Shown: positions 1-8,708 of the stretch, piece by piece
Layout of the letters: the number at the start of each line of letters is the position of its first letter
Numbering within the stretch: position 1 is the stretch's first letter
Origin: Chryseobacterium oryctis
GTDB lineage: Bacteria > Bacteroidota > Bacteroidia > Flavobacteriales > Weeksellaceae
Reading direction: 5' to 3'
DNA length: 64,000 nucleotides
Assembly: GCF_025971925.1 (NCBI RefSeq)
Contig: NZ_JAPDHV010000001.1
Coordinates: 496,001 to 560,000, forward strand
Program-made: the position numbers and the translations under genes
The notes under the pieces: model-generated
Databases searched by the model: none
What the model was told of the DNA's origin: nothing
Seen by the model: only the letters and a program-made list of their open reading frames with translations

Positions 1-34
1 CCATAAGCAACAAGAACATCATTGTCGGTTTCAT
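1..34 (-). CDS. Start of a protein cut by the left window edge
   Basis: On the minus strand an ATG at 34-32 opens a frame that stays open to the edge and encodes MKPTMMFLLLM. A short start followed by hydrophobic residues looks like the beginning of a signal peptide or membrane segment. Only eleven residues are visible, so no function can be given. Confidence 0.35.
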   Translation of the reverse strand, partial: MKPTMMFLLLM

Positions 35-149
35 ATTAGTTTTTTTTCAATTAATTTCTTAGTGTTATAATCTATTTTCTGAAGGTCTAACAAGTCAATA
101 AAAAGTATTTTTTTAGTAATTGTATTATTTATTATAAGCATATATCAAT

Positions 150-647
150 TCAATCATACCAATACTTAAGCTCAACGGCATATCCCGCTTTCTTAAAGAC
201 CTTTTTCAAAGATTCTCCTAGAGTTTCATTATTTTTCATGTTTCGAATTCCTGTAAAAAATAAATCACTTGAACTTTCTTCCTTTTGCTTATACCCTCCA
301 TCTTCTATTCTAGTTCTTGTAACTTTTACCGCATTTTCTTTTGTTCCAAAAATTACGTTAATATCTTTCCCGATAAATAATATATCAGAAATAGAAACTT
401 CTCTTTTCTCCACATAAGAACCTACACTCTTCTTGACTTCAAATTCTACCGAAAGAACATCATTATCAATCTTATAAGCTGTTACAACCCTCAATTTATC
501 TTCAAAATAATTATTATCAACCTCTATCTTCAAGTCTCTGCTTATTGCATTATTAAGCAGTTTTACAATACCTTTTTCTTGTGCGAAACTAAAAAAACAA
601 AAAAACAGAAAGGAAAAAATAAACAGCTTTGAAATTTCTGTTTTCAT
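150..647 (-). CDS. Hypothetical secreted protein, 165 aa
   Basis: No family is recognised. The N-terminus (MKTEISKLF, then a Phe/Ser-rich hydrophobic stretch to about residue 22, ending FSFAQ) is a Sec signal peptide of the form common in Flavobacteriia, so the mature protein of about 143 residues is probably periplasmic. It is rich in charged residues and in alternating hydrophobic patterns expected of beta strands, without cysteines. It is transcribed away from the LuxR-type gene at 759. The next gene on the same strand (start at 34) also seems to begin with a signal sequence, so the two may form a small operon. Confidence 0.7.
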   Translation of the reverse strand: MKTEISKLFIFSFLFFCFFSFAQEKGIVKLLNNAISRDLKIEVDNNYFEDKLRVVTAYKIDNDVLSVEFEVKKSVGSYVEKREVSISDILFIGKDINVIFGTKENAVKVTRTRIEDGGYKQKEESSSDLFFTGIRNMKNNETLGESLKKVFKKAGYAVELKYWYD

Positions 648-758
648 AATATAGAGTTTTTGTAAAATTTAGAATTTTATGATTACAAAAAAATAACCCT
701 TTTGTGGTATTTTAAAGAAATTTTAAGTATTTTTAACAATCTCTGCAAAGACTGTTTT

Positions 759-1523
759 ATGAAGTCAAAACAACATCAACTTACCGCTGTATGGAATGAA
801 TTTCCTGACGCTCTCAGTAATAATTTTGTAGTTACTGCAGCTCCGGCTATACAGAAAATTATTGCAGAAATGTTTTCTGTCGGAAATTTTTATTATTACA
901 TTATTAATGTTGCAGACGGTTCTGTATCTAATTTCAATGAAACAGTTCTCTCAATACACGGATTGAAAGAATACCCAAACTCTCTTCAGCAGATTATCGA
1001 CCTTATTCATCCTGATGACATTCCTTTTGTATTGGAAGCAGAGCGCCTTACTCTAGATAAAATGAAAGAAATAGGGTTTGAACATCAGTTAAATTTAAAA
1101 ACAAGCTATTGTTTTCGTATGAAAGTTGGAGATGGGAGTTACCAACTATTTCATCACCAGGCGATTCACAGTTTAAAAGACGAAAACGGAAAATTATTGC
1201 AGGCGATTAATATTCACACAAATATCCATCATTTAACACAACAAAACAATTTTGTTGTAGTTGTTTCAGGAATTGGAACAAGAGATGACTATCACCAAAT
1301 ACTCGTGAGACCAAATGATATAATAGCTCTTCCCAATCTCACCAAAAGAGAAAAAGAAATCCTTTCATTGATAGGCAAAGGATATTCGGGGGCTGAAATT
1401 GCAAAAAGTCTCATTTTATCAGAACATACCATTCGTACTCATCGTAAAAATATTCTAGCGAAAACCAATTCCCGAAACAGCAAAGAACTTGTAAGAAAGG
1501 CCTTTGAGTGGGGGCTTATTTAG
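759..1523 (+). CDS. PAS-like / LuxR-type transcriptional regulator
   Basis: A DNA-binding regulator of 254 residues. Residues 194-254 form a LuxR/GerE helix-turn-helix beginning LTKREKEIL and containing GYSGAEIAKSL and SEHTIRTHRKNI. The middle of the protein (about 45-175) resembles a PAS_3 fold, with NVADGSVSNF and the loop LIHPDD, so it probably senses an unknown signal. Such PAS-LuxR proteins without a receiver domain are common in Chryseobacterium. The frame is open upstream to 702, but those 19 codons are low in complexity and lack a signal, so the ATG at 759 (MKSKQHQL) is preferred. The oxygenase gene follows 86 bp downstream and could be a target; this is a guess. Confidence 0.8.
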   Translation: MKSKQHQLTAVWNEFPDALSNNFVVTAAPAIQKIIAEMFSVGNFYYYIINVADGSVSNFNETVLSIHGLKEYPNSLQQIIDLIHPDDIPFVLEAERLTLDKMKEIGFEHQLNLKTSYCFRMKVGDGSYQLFHHQAIHSLKDENGKLLQAINIHTNIHHLTQQNNFVVVVSGIGTRDDYHQILVRPNDIIALPNLTKREKEILSLIGKGYSGAEIAKSLILSEHTIRTHRKNILAKTNSRNSKELVRKAFEWGLI

Positions 1524-1609
1524 CATTCTAAATATTTATACTTTTTTATTTTTTCAAACTGACGGAAGTCAGAAATAATTTCGGTGTAAAACTTGTATTT
1601 TTATTCATA

Positions 1610-2806
1610 ATGAAAACAACAATTTTACAGCCTCGCTTTAAAGATTCCGAACATTTCAAAAATTTCTGGATAAAAGGTAATGGAAAACAACTTATCGACT
1701 TTTCTGGAGCAAAAGTTTGCTTCGATAACTTTGATAAATTTTCTCCATTTTATTTTGAAGGAGATCAATTGGGAGACGAAGTTGTGAAAGATGTTTATTT
1801 CACAAAAAAATTCAATGAAGCAACCCGCCAAATCGAGCATTATATAAGAAACGGAGTTTCTGAAGATGATCACGTTCATGAAAGTGTAAAAAAGCTATTT
1901 CTTAAAACTCAGAAAATCCCAAATTGGCTTGATTATAATTTATTGAAAAAAGGTGCTGAACTGTGTATGAGAGGAAATATTGACTCTTTAATTTCACTGA
2001 GAGATTATTGTTTAATTGGTGGTTATGATTATGCTTACCTCAGCAAACCTCTGATTGCAACAGAAGCCTTAAAAAAAGGTGCTGTAAAACGTCTTTCAGA
2101 AACATTGGATTTTTGGGTAAACGTAACAAGATATGATGCTTTAGAAATTCATAAAAAAGGTTACGAATTTGCCATCAAAACTAGATTAATTCATTCCTAC
2201 GCCAGACTTTCCATCAAAAAACATTACAAAAACTGGGACACCGAAAACTGGGGCGAACCTATCAATTCATGGGATATGATGGCAACATATATAGGATTTA
2301 GCCTGGTTTTTCTTCATAGTTTAAAAAAATTGGGAAACACATTTTCAACTGAGGAAGAAAAAGGACTTTTTCACCTTTGGAAATACGTTGGATATTTATT
2401 AGGAATACCGGAAGAACTTTTACCCAACGACAAAAAACAAGCTACAGAATATTTCTACTTATGGACTTCCATACAGCCTCCATCTGATAAAGACTCTGTT
2501 CTTCTCGCTCATTCTTTATTAAATGAATCTCTGGAAAATCCGATTTTAAAATATCAATTTCAAAGAAGAAATTTGCGTTATTTACACATTTGCTGTACAT
2601 GGTTTTTGCTAGATGATGAAGTTTGCAAGAGATTGCAAATTCCTGAAGTATCAGGAAAAAACGTATTTCCTTATTCAAAAATATTGATTAATAAAATTTA
2701 CGATACAATTGTAAGCAGAAAAACAAGAATAGAAAAAGGAAATAAAGACCAAATGAAAGTATTGGAAGATTATTTGAATATAACAAAAAATTCAAATTTT
2801 CATTAA
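1610..2806 (+). CDS. MpaB / rubber-oxygenase-type (DUF2236) protein
   Basis: A 398-residue protein resembling the oxygenase MpaB / latex-clearing-protein family, whose members are b-type heme proteins. Family hallmarks visible are the central helical region with the pattern RLIHSYAR (about residue 195), followed by NSWDMMATYIGFSLVF, and later LWKYVGYLLGIPEELLP. In Lcp-type enzymes a histidine of the first of these helices is near the heme iron. No signal peptide is seen, so it is probably cytoplasmic or loosely attached to the membrane. The substrate of bacteroidotal members is unknown. It stands alone between the LuxR-type regulator and recA. Confidence 0.75.
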   Translation: MKTTILQPRFKDSEHFKNFWIKGNGKQLIDFSGAKVCFDNFDKFSPFYFEGDQLGDEVVKDVYFTKKFNEATRQIEHYIRNGVSEDDHVHESVKKLFLKTQKIPNWLDYNLLKKGAELCMRGNIDSLISLRDYCLIGGYDYAYLSKPLIATEALKKGAVKRLSETLDFWVNVTRYDALEIHKKGYEFAIKTRLIHSYARLSIKKHYKNWDTENWGEPINSWDMMATYIGFSLVFLHSLKKLGNTFSTEEEKGLFHLWKYVGYLLGIPEELLPNDKKQATEYFYLWTSIQPPSDKDSVLLAHSLLNESLENPILKYQFQRRNLRYLHICCTWFLLDDEVCKRLQIPEVSGKNVFPYSKILINKIYDTIVSRKTRIEKGNKDQMKVLEDYLNITKNSNFH

Positions 2807-2928
2807 ATCTAAAAAAAGACAACAACCATTTGTTTTTAAATAGATTAGATATTAAATTTTTATGTTTTTTTTACTATAAAAACAATTTTCAGAAACAAAT
2901 AATATTAGTTTTTGACATTTAAATTGTG

Positions 2929-2936
2929 TATTTTTG
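2929..2936 (+). promoter_or_regulatory. Probable recA -7 element
   Basis: TATTTTTG fits the Bacteroidota -7 consensus TAnnTTTG and lies 20 bp before the recA start codon. A TTG occurs at 2912-2914, giving a spacer of only 14 bp, shorter than usual, so the -33 assignment is weak. Confidence 0.45.
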
Positions 2937-2955
2937 AGAAATTATTTTAATAGAC

Positions 2956-3957
2956 ATGAGTAATATTGATGATAAGAAAAAAGCACTTGCGCTAGTGCTT
3001 GACAAACTAGATAAAACATACGGAAAGGGAACTGTAATGACTTTGGGAGACAGCTCTGTTGACAATACAATTGAAGTTATTCCTTCTGGTTCTTTAGGAT
3101 TAGACATTGCATTAGGAGTTGGAGGATATCCTAGAGGAAGAATTATTGAAATTTATGGTCCTGAATCTTCGGGTAAAACAACTTTAACACTTCATGCGAT
3201 TGCAGAAGCTCAAAAAGCAGGAGGTATTGCGGCTTTTATTGATGCCGAACATGCTTTCGACAGAACATATGCTGCAAAGTTAGGAATCGACCTAGAAAAC
3301 CTAATTATTTCTCAACCGGACAACGGAGAACAAGCTTTGGAAATTGCTGACAATCTTATTCGTTCAGGTGCGATTGATATCGTTGTCATTGACTCTGTTG
3401 CTGCTCTTACTCCAAAAGCGGAAATTGAAGGAGAAATGGGAGATTCTAAAATGGGACTTCATGCAAGATTGATGTCTCAGGCTTTGAGAAAATTGACTGC
3501 AACTATTTCAAGAACAAAATGCACCGTAATTTTCATCAACCAGTTAAGAGAAAAAATCGGAGTAATGTTCGGAAACCCTGAAACAACAACAGGTGGTAAT
3601 GCATTAAAATTCTATGCTTCTGTAAGAGTAGATATCAGAAAAGCAAGTGCTCCTATTAAACAAGGAGATGAAGCAATAGGAAGTCGTGTAAAAGTGAAAA
3701 TTGTGAAAAACAAAGTTGCTCCACCATTTAAACAAGCAGAATTTGACATCATGTACGGTGAAGGAGTTTCTAAAACTGGAGAAATTTTGGATCAGGCGGT
3801 AGAACAAGGAATTGTAAAGAAAAGCGGTTCTTGGTTCAGCTATGAAGACACCAAATTAGGACAAGGTAGAGATGCCGTAAAAGAAGTTCTAAAAGACAAT
3901 CCTGAACTTTCTGAAGAACTGGAAAACAAAATAAAAGAAGAATTGAAAAACAAATAG
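2956..3957 (+). CDS. recA: RecA recombinase
   Basis: DNA-dependent ATPase that forms filaments on single-stranded DNA, drives homologous strand exchange and activates LexA-type self-cleavage. The 333-residue length is normal. The Walker A motif GPESSGKT is at residues 68-75, and the L2/ATP-cap region with [22 protein letters not shown] is intact. The acidic C-terminus ([17 protein letters not shown]) is typical. It is a single-gene unit with its own promoter-like element and a strong terminator behind it. No LexA operator was recognised upstream. Confidence 0.98.
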   Translation: MSNIDDKKKALALVLDKLDKTYGKGTVMTLGDSSVDNTIEVIPSGSLGLDIALGVGGYPRGRIIEIYGPESSGKTTLTLHAIAEAQKAGGIAAFIDAEHAFDRTYAAKLGIDLENLIISQPDNGEQALEIADNLIRSGAIDIVVIDSVAALTPKAEIEGEMGDSKMGLHARLMSQALRKLTATISRTKCTVIFINQLREKIGVMFGNPETTTGGNALKFYASVRVDIRKASAPIKQGDEAIGSRVKVKIVKNKVAPPFKQAEFDIMYGEGVSKTGEILDQAVEQGIVKKSGSWFSYEDTKLGQGRDAVKEVLKDNPELSEELENKIKEELKNK

Positions 3958-3978
3958 TTTTTTCAGTTAACAATATTT

Positions 3979-4007
3979 AAAGACAGCTTTTTTAGGCTGT
4001 CTTTTTT
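3979..4007 (+). terminator. Rho-independent terminator of recA
   Basis: Inverted repeat AAAGACAGC / GCTGTCTTT with a 7-8 nt T-rich loop, followed by T's, 22 bp after the recA stop codon. Confidence 0.85.
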
Positions 4008-4114
4008 GTTTAAATTTTCACATAATTATTTTCAAAAAATGTCAAATTGTCACTTTACTTCAAACGGTATTTTTTTTGAGAATAATAAACCAAATTTAAA
4101 AAACAAAAATTATT

Positions 4115-6007
4115 ATGACTAAAGGAAATATTAATGTATCTGTGGAAAATATTTTCCCGCTTATCAAAAAATTTCTTTACAGTGACCACGAAATATTCTT
4201 GAGAGAATTAATCTCAAATGCAACTGATGCCACTTTAAAATTAAAACATTTAACAAGTATTGGTGAAGCCAAAGTTGAATATGGAAATCCAAAACTTGAA
4301 GTAAAAATCAATAAAGAAAATAAAACCCTTCATATCATCGACCAAGGAATCGGGATGACAGGTGAGGAAGTTGAAAAATATATCAATCAGGTTGCTTTTT
4401 CGGGTGCTGAAGAGTTTTTAGAGAAATATAAAGACACAGCCAAAGATTCAGGAATCATCGGTCATTTCGGACTTGGTTTCTATTCTGCTTTCATGGTGGC
4501 TGAAAAAGTTGAAATTCTAACAAAATCTTACAAAGATGAACCGGCAGTTCGTTGGATTTGCGACGGAAGCCCTGAATTTACATTAGAAGAAACAACTGAT
4601 AAGACAGACAGAGGAACAGAAATCATTCTACATATTGCAGAAGATTCAACAGAGTTTTTAGAAGAAGGAAAAATCCGTGAATTGTTATTAAAGTATAATA
4701 AATTCATGCCTATTCCAATTAAATTTGGAACTAAAACTCAGACAAAACCTTTACCTGAAGATGCTCCTGAAGATGCTGTTGCAGAAACAGAAGAAGTTGA
4801 TAATATCATCAACAACCCTACTCCGGCTTGGACAATTGCTCCGAGTGAACTATCGAATGAAGATTATATGAAATTCTACCACGAATTGTATCCAATGCAG
4901 TTTGAGGAGCCTTTATTTAATATTCATCTGAACGTTGATTATCCGTTTAACCTGACAGGAATTTTATTCTTCCCGAAACTGAACAATAATCTTAATATTG
5001 AAAAAGACAAAATTCAATTATATCAAAATCAGGTATTCGTAACAGATGAAGTGAAAGGAATCGTTCCGGATTTCTTGATGTTACTTCGTGGTGTTATTGA
5101 TTCTCCGGATATTCCGTTGAATGTTTCACGTTCATATTTACAGGCAGACGGAGCTGTGAAGAAAATTTCTTCTTACATCACCAAAAAAGTTGCCGACAAA
5201 ATGTCTTCTCTAATCAATGAAAATCGTGAAGATTATGAAAAGAAATGGAATGACATTAAAGTGGTTATCGAGTACGGTATTGTAACAGAGGAAAAATTCG
5301 CCGAAAAAGCAGATAAATTCACATTATATCCGACAACTGACGAAAAATACTACTTATGGAATGAATTAGAAGAGAAAATCAAGCCTAATCAAACCGATAA
5401 AGATGGTAAATTAGTTATTCTTTATGCTTCAAATGCAGATGAGCAGCACAGCTATATTCAGGCAGCTAAAGACAAAGGATATGAAGTTCTTCTTTTAGAT
5501 TCACCAATTATTCCTCACGTTATCCAAAAATTGGAAACTTCAAAAGATAAAATCTCGTTTGCAAGAGTTGATGCCGACCACATCAATAATTTGATTAAAA
5601 AAGACGAGCCTATCATTTCTAAATTGAATGAAACAGAAAAAGAATCTTTGAAGAAAAACGTTGAAGAAACTATTAACGATACAAAATTCACTGTTCAGCT
5701 TGAAGATTTAGACAGTAATGATGCTCCATTTACCATTACTCAGCCTGAATTTATGAGAAGAATGAAAGATATGCAGGCTACAGGAGGTGGCGGAATGTTC
5801 GCAATGGGAGGTTTCCCTGAAATGTATAATCTTGTTGTGAATTCCAATAGTGAATTTGCCAGTCAGATTTTGAAAACTGAGAATAAAGAAGAGAAAGAAG
5901 GGTTGATAAAATACGCTCTAGACTTAGCTAAACTTTCTCAAAATTTATTAAAAGGAAAAGATTTGACTGACTTTATCCAAAGAAGTTATCAAAACTTAAA
6001 TAAATAA
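4115..6007 (+). CDS. htpG: Chaperone protein HtpG (Hsp90)
   Basis: Cytosolic Hsp90 ATPase that helps client proteins fold under stress. The 630-residue protein has the GHKL ATP-binding domain at the N-terminus (ELISNATDA, DQGIGMT, the lid motif GHFGLGFYSAFMV), the middle domain (LNVSRSYLQ) and a dimerisation domain at the C-terminus. Length is normal for Bacteroidota HtpG. A glycine-rich stretch ATGGGGMFAMGG occurs near residue 555. The gene is flanked by terminators on both sides and so forms its own unit. Confidence 0.97.
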   Translation: MTKGNINVSVENIFPLIKKFLYSDHEIFLRELISNATDATLKLKHLTSIGEAKVEYGNPKLEVKINKENKTLHIIDQGIGMTGEEVEKYINQVAFSGAEEFLEKYKDTAKDSGIIGHFGLGFYSAFMVAEKVEILTKSYKDEPAVRWICDGSPEFTLEETTDKTDRGTEIILHIAEDSTEFLEEGKIRELLLKYNKFMPIPIKFGTKTQTKPLPEDAPEDAVAETEEVDNIINNPTPAWTIAPSELSNEDYMKFYHELYPMQFEEPLFNIHLNVDYPFNLTGILFFPKLNNNLNIEKDKIQLYQNQVFVTDEVKGIVPDFLMLLRGVIDSPDIPLNVSRSYLQADGAVKKISSYITKKVADKMSSLINENREDYEKKWNDIKVVIEYGIVTEEKFAEKADKFTLYPTTDEKYYLWNELEEKIKPNQTDKDGKLVILYASNADEQHSYIQAAKDKGYEVLLLDSPIIPHVIQKLETSKDKISFARVDADHINNLIKKDEPIISKLNETEKESLKKNVEETINDTKFTVQLEDLDSNDAPFTITQPEFMRRMKDMQATGGGGMFAMGGFPEMYNLVVNSNSEFASQILKTENKEEKEGLIKYALDLAKLSQNLLKGKDLTDFIQRSYQNLNK

Positions 6008-6027
6008 TTTAACTATTTTATATTGAG

Positions 6028-6059
6028 TTTCGGGGCGACTTTGTCGCCCCGAAATTTTT
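6028..6059 (+). terminator. Rho-independent terminator of htpG
   Basis: Very strong GC-rich hairpin TTTCGGGGCGAC-TTT-GTCGCCCCGAAA followed by TTTTT, 20 bp after the htpG stop codon. Confidence 0.95.
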
Positions 6060-6095
6060 ATTTCACTAGAAATTTATTATTCTAAAAAATATCAT

Positions 6096-6392
6096 TTACA
6101 ATTCTTTAATAGGATCCCAAAATAACTTTTTGAAGTTTTTAATTCTGAAATTTTCCACCACAATTCCTTCAGCCTCCAATCTAGGCTGAAACTCCGGCAC
6201 AGACAAAGTTCCTGAGCTGGAAATCACACGATGAGCAGGAACATCTTTTGGACAACCTCCCATTGCTTTTCCTACATGTCGGGAATGATTAGGATAACCA
6301 ACTGCCTTCGCAATTGCACCGTAACTTGTCACTCTTCCTTTCGGAACAAGCTTTGTAACTTCCCAAACCTGTTGTTTAAATGCTTCATTCAT
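6096..6392 (-). CDS. Alkyltransferase-like (ATL) protein, MGMT family
   Basis: A 98-residue protein consisting only of the DNA-binding, active-site domain of O6-alkylguanine-DNA alkyltransferases. The helix-turn-helix with GRVTSYGAIAKAVGYPNHSRHVGKAM is clear. In true MGMT the methyl acceptor is the cysteine of PCHRV; here residues 52-56 read PAHRV, so alkyl transfer to this residue is impossible. Known ATL proteins (usually PWHRV) bind and flip O6-alkylguanine and hand the lesion to nucleotide excision repair; the same role is inferred here. It is convergent with htpG and lies 118 bp beyond the deoxyhypusine-synthase-like gene, with a terminator in between. Confidence 0.88.
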   Translation of the reverse strand: MNEAFKQQVWEVTKLVPKGRVTSYGAIAKAVGYPNHSRHVGKAMGGCPKDVPAHRVISSSGTLSVPEFQPRLEAEGIVVENFRIKNFKKLFWDPIKEL

Positions 6393-6447
6393 ATTTTATT
6401 GATTGAATAAGAACTTTTATAAAGATATGAAAAAGCACTTTCTGTAT

Positions 6448-6478
6448 AAAAAAAACGCTTCAAAAAAATGAAGCGTTT
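6448..6478 (-). terminator. Terminator of the deoxyhypusine-synthase-like gene
   Basis: Hairpin AAACGCTTC / GAAGCGTTT (6453-6478) with an A-rich loop. On the minus strand it is followed by a T run (6448-6455), as expected for the end of the gene that stops at 6511. Confidence 0.85.
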
Positions 6479-6510
6479 AATATTTAAATATTTTTTAGTC
6501 TAAAGACAAA

Positions 6511-7485
6511 TTAAGAATTCTCCAAAATATAAGAGAACATCAAAGGAGCACAAATAGTAGCATCACTTTCAACGATAAATTTCGGTGTTGTAATATCTAA
6601 TTTACCCCAAGTAATTTTTTCGTTAGGAACTGCTCCTGAATACGATCCATAAGACGTTGTAGAATCTGAAATCTGACAGAAATAAGACCAGAAAGGAATA
6701 TCATGCATTTCCATATCCTGATACAACATCGGTACAACGCAAATTGGAAAATCTCCGGCAATACCTCCACCAATCTGGAAGAATCCTACTCCTTTTCCAC
6801 CTGAGTTTTTAGTGTACCAATCAGCTAAATATGCCATATATTCAATTCCTGATTTCATTGTTGAGAATTTCAAATCTCCTTTGATACAGTAAGATGCAAA
6901 AATATTACCCATCGTAGAATCTTCCCATCCTGGAACAACGATTGGTAAATTCTTTTCAGCGGCTGCAATCATCCAAGAATTTTCTCTAGGAATTTCATAA
7001 TATTGCTCAAGAACACCTGAAAGAATCATTTTGTACATATATTCATGCGGGAAGTATCTTTCACCTTTATTATCAGCATCTTTCCAAATTTCGTAAATAT
7101 GCTTTTGCAATCTTCTGAAAGCCTCTTCTTCAGGAATACAAGTATCTGTAACTCTATTCAGACCTCTTTCTAATAAAGCCCACTCTTCCTGAGGTGTAAG
7201 ATCTCTGTAATGAGGTACTCTTTCGTAATGAGAATGTGCAACAAGATTCATTAAATCCTCTTCAAGATTCGCTCCGGTACAAGAAATAAAATCTACTTTA
7301 TCCTGACGAATCATTTCTGCAAGAATTTTCCCCAATTCAGCAGTAGACATTGCTCCCGCCAAAGTAATCATCATTTTTCCACCATCTTTAAGGTGTGCAA
7401 CATATCCTTTAGAAGCGTCTACCAATGCAGCTGCATTGAAGTGCAGATAATACTTTTCTATAAATTCTGAAATCGGTTTGCTCAT
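6511..7485 (-). CDS. Deoxyhypusine synthase family protein
   Basis: A 324-residue cytosolic enzyme of the deoxyhypusine synthase fold (NAD- and spermidine-using aminobutyl transfer). Family marks are GAMSTAELG, the NAD-site region GIEYMAYLADWY and GGGIAGDFPICVVP, and SDSTTSYGSYSGAVPNEKITW. The lysine that forms the enzyme-substrate imine in eukaryotic DHS is preserved as K295 in WGK. Bacteria lack eIF5A, so bacterial members more likely make homospermidine or a related polyamine; which one cannot be read from the sequence. An outer-membrane protein gene precedes it by 26 bp on the same strand, so they may share a transcript. Confidence 0.9.
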   Translation of the reverse strand: MSKPISEFIEKYYLHFNAAALVDASKGYVAHLKDGGKMMITLAGAMSTAELGKILAEMIRQDKVDFISCTGANLEEDLMNLVAHSHYERVPHYRDLTPQEEWALLERGLNRVTDTCIPEEEAFRRLQKHIYEIWKDADNKGERYFPHEYMYKMILSGVLEQYYEIPRENSWMIAAAEKNLPIVVPGWEDSTMGNIFASYCIKGDLKFSTMKSGIEYMAYLADWYTKNSGGKGVGFFQIGGGIAGDFPICVVPMLYQDMEMHDIPFWSYFCQISDSTTSYGSYSGAVPNEKITWGKLDITTPKFIVESDATICAPLMFSYILENS

Positions 7486-7511
7486 TTTTTTAATTTTTGC
7501 AAAGATAAAAC

Positions 7512-8159
7512 TTAAAAACGGAATGTAGCGGCTGCACTTAAAGAAACTCTTCCTAAACCTTCTTTTTCATCCTCTCCAAAGTTTACAGTTGTTCCGTTGT
7601 ATTTCATTTTACTCAATGTTCCTCCTGTTAATCCTAATTTTGGACCTACATATATATTTTTAGTAACCGCATATTGATAAGCTAAGTTAAGATCCGCACC
7701 CAAATTAGAACCTGTTCCTTTTACACTTCCAGTTTTAGTTGTATAGGTAATAACTCCTAAACTTACGTCTGCATATAACTTATGCTTTGTAGCTTCATTA
7801 AAATTTGAAATCATGAAAGCCGGACCAAAAAAGCTAATATTATCTTTTGTCGTTACATACGAAGAAATTACTTGCCCGTTAATATCTTGTAAAGAAAACC
7901 TTCCGTTACTTGATGCACTGTAGTTTGAAAACTTCAATCCCACACCCATATTTTTGTTAAAAGTATAGTATGCTGAAATGTCAAAATTAACTCCGCTTTT
8001 TAATCCCTTAATATATTCTTTTGTATCTGGGGAAAGTCCGGAAGGTGTTTTAGCAGTTCTCCAGGCATACCCTACAGACGGAATAATAGAAAATTTTTGT
8101 TGAGCAAATGACAAAATAGAAATTGAAAACAATCCTATCGTTACAAGTTTTTTAATCAT
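7512..8159 (-). CDS. Outer-membrane beta-barrel protein
   Basis: A 215-residue protein with an N-terminal signal peptide ending SILSFAQ (about residue 19) and a C-terminal phenylalanine (SLSAAATFRF), the classic closing strand of an outer-membrane barrel. The body alternates hydrophobic and polar residues (DISAYYTFNKNMGVGLKFSNY, split over two strands) with turns. It belongs to the broad OmpW/OmpX-like eight-stranded group of Bacteroidota; no specific ligand or function can be assigned. Confidence 0.8.
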   Translation of the reverse strand: MIKKLVTIGLFSISILSFAQQKFSIIPSVGYAWRTAKTPSGLSPDTKEYIKGLKSGVNFDISAYYTFNKNMGVGLKFSNYSASSNGRFSLQDINGQVISSYVTTKDNISFFGPAFMISNFNEATKHKLYADVSLGVITYTTKTGSVKGTGSNLGADLNLAYQYAVTKNIYVGPKLGLTGGTLSKMKYNGTTVNFGEDEKEGLGRVSLSAAATFRF

Positions 8160-8275
8160 TTTTATAAATTTTCCCCAAAAATAGTATTTTTATTCAATGT
8201 TAAGGGAGTTTCAGTTAGGGTTTAGAATATGATTTTATAAATTCAAATGTATAAAGTAAAGAAATATACTGAATT

Positions 8276-8668
8276 TTAATACTTGAACTTTCGGTTTTCT
8301 TTTTTCTCAGACAATTTCTTTTTCGTGTCAAGTCTTTTTTGTTTCTGAGCTTTAGAAGGCTTTGTTGCTTGTCTCTTTTTAGGAATAAATAAAGCTTTAT
8401 CAACTATTTCAAGAATTTTTTCAATTGCTTTGTTTTTATTCATCAATTGCGTTCTGCTTTCAGAAACAGTTAAAAACAGAAAACCATCAGCATTAATCCT
8501 ATTTTGTAATTTATTTTGAATTAAAAACTTTTCATCTTCATTAAAAAATACAGATTCTTCAACTTTCCAAAGTACAGTGACTGCGGTTTCAACTTTATTT
8601 ACATTTTGTCCTCCCGCTCCACTGCTTCGGGAAGTTTTAAAACTAAGTTCTTTAGAAAAATCTTTCAT
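8276..8668 (-). CDS. arfB: Ribosome-rescue peptidyl-tRNA hydrolase ArfB
   Basis: Release-factor-like hydrolase that frees ribosomes stalled at the end of a truncated mRNA. The 130-residue protein has the catalytic GGQ motif at residues 19-21 (in SGAGGQNVNK), and the lysine-rich tail (from about residue 95, KKRQATKPSKAQKQKR onward) that ArfB inserts into the empty mRNA channel. There are no codon-recognition domains, which separates it from RF1 and RF2. It lies 41 bp upstream-to-downstream of menE on the same strand and may be co-transcribed with it. Confidence 0.93.
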   Translation of the reverse strand: MKDFSKELSFKTSRSSGAGGQNVNKVETAVTVLWKVEESVFFNEDEKFLIQNKLQNRINADGFLFLTVSESRTQLMNKNKAIEKILEIVDKALFIPKKRQATKPSKAQKQKRLDTKKKLSEKKENRKFKY

Positions 8669-8708
8669 CTGAGAAAAGTGTTTTTTATAATGGTAAAGAT
8701 AACAGACT

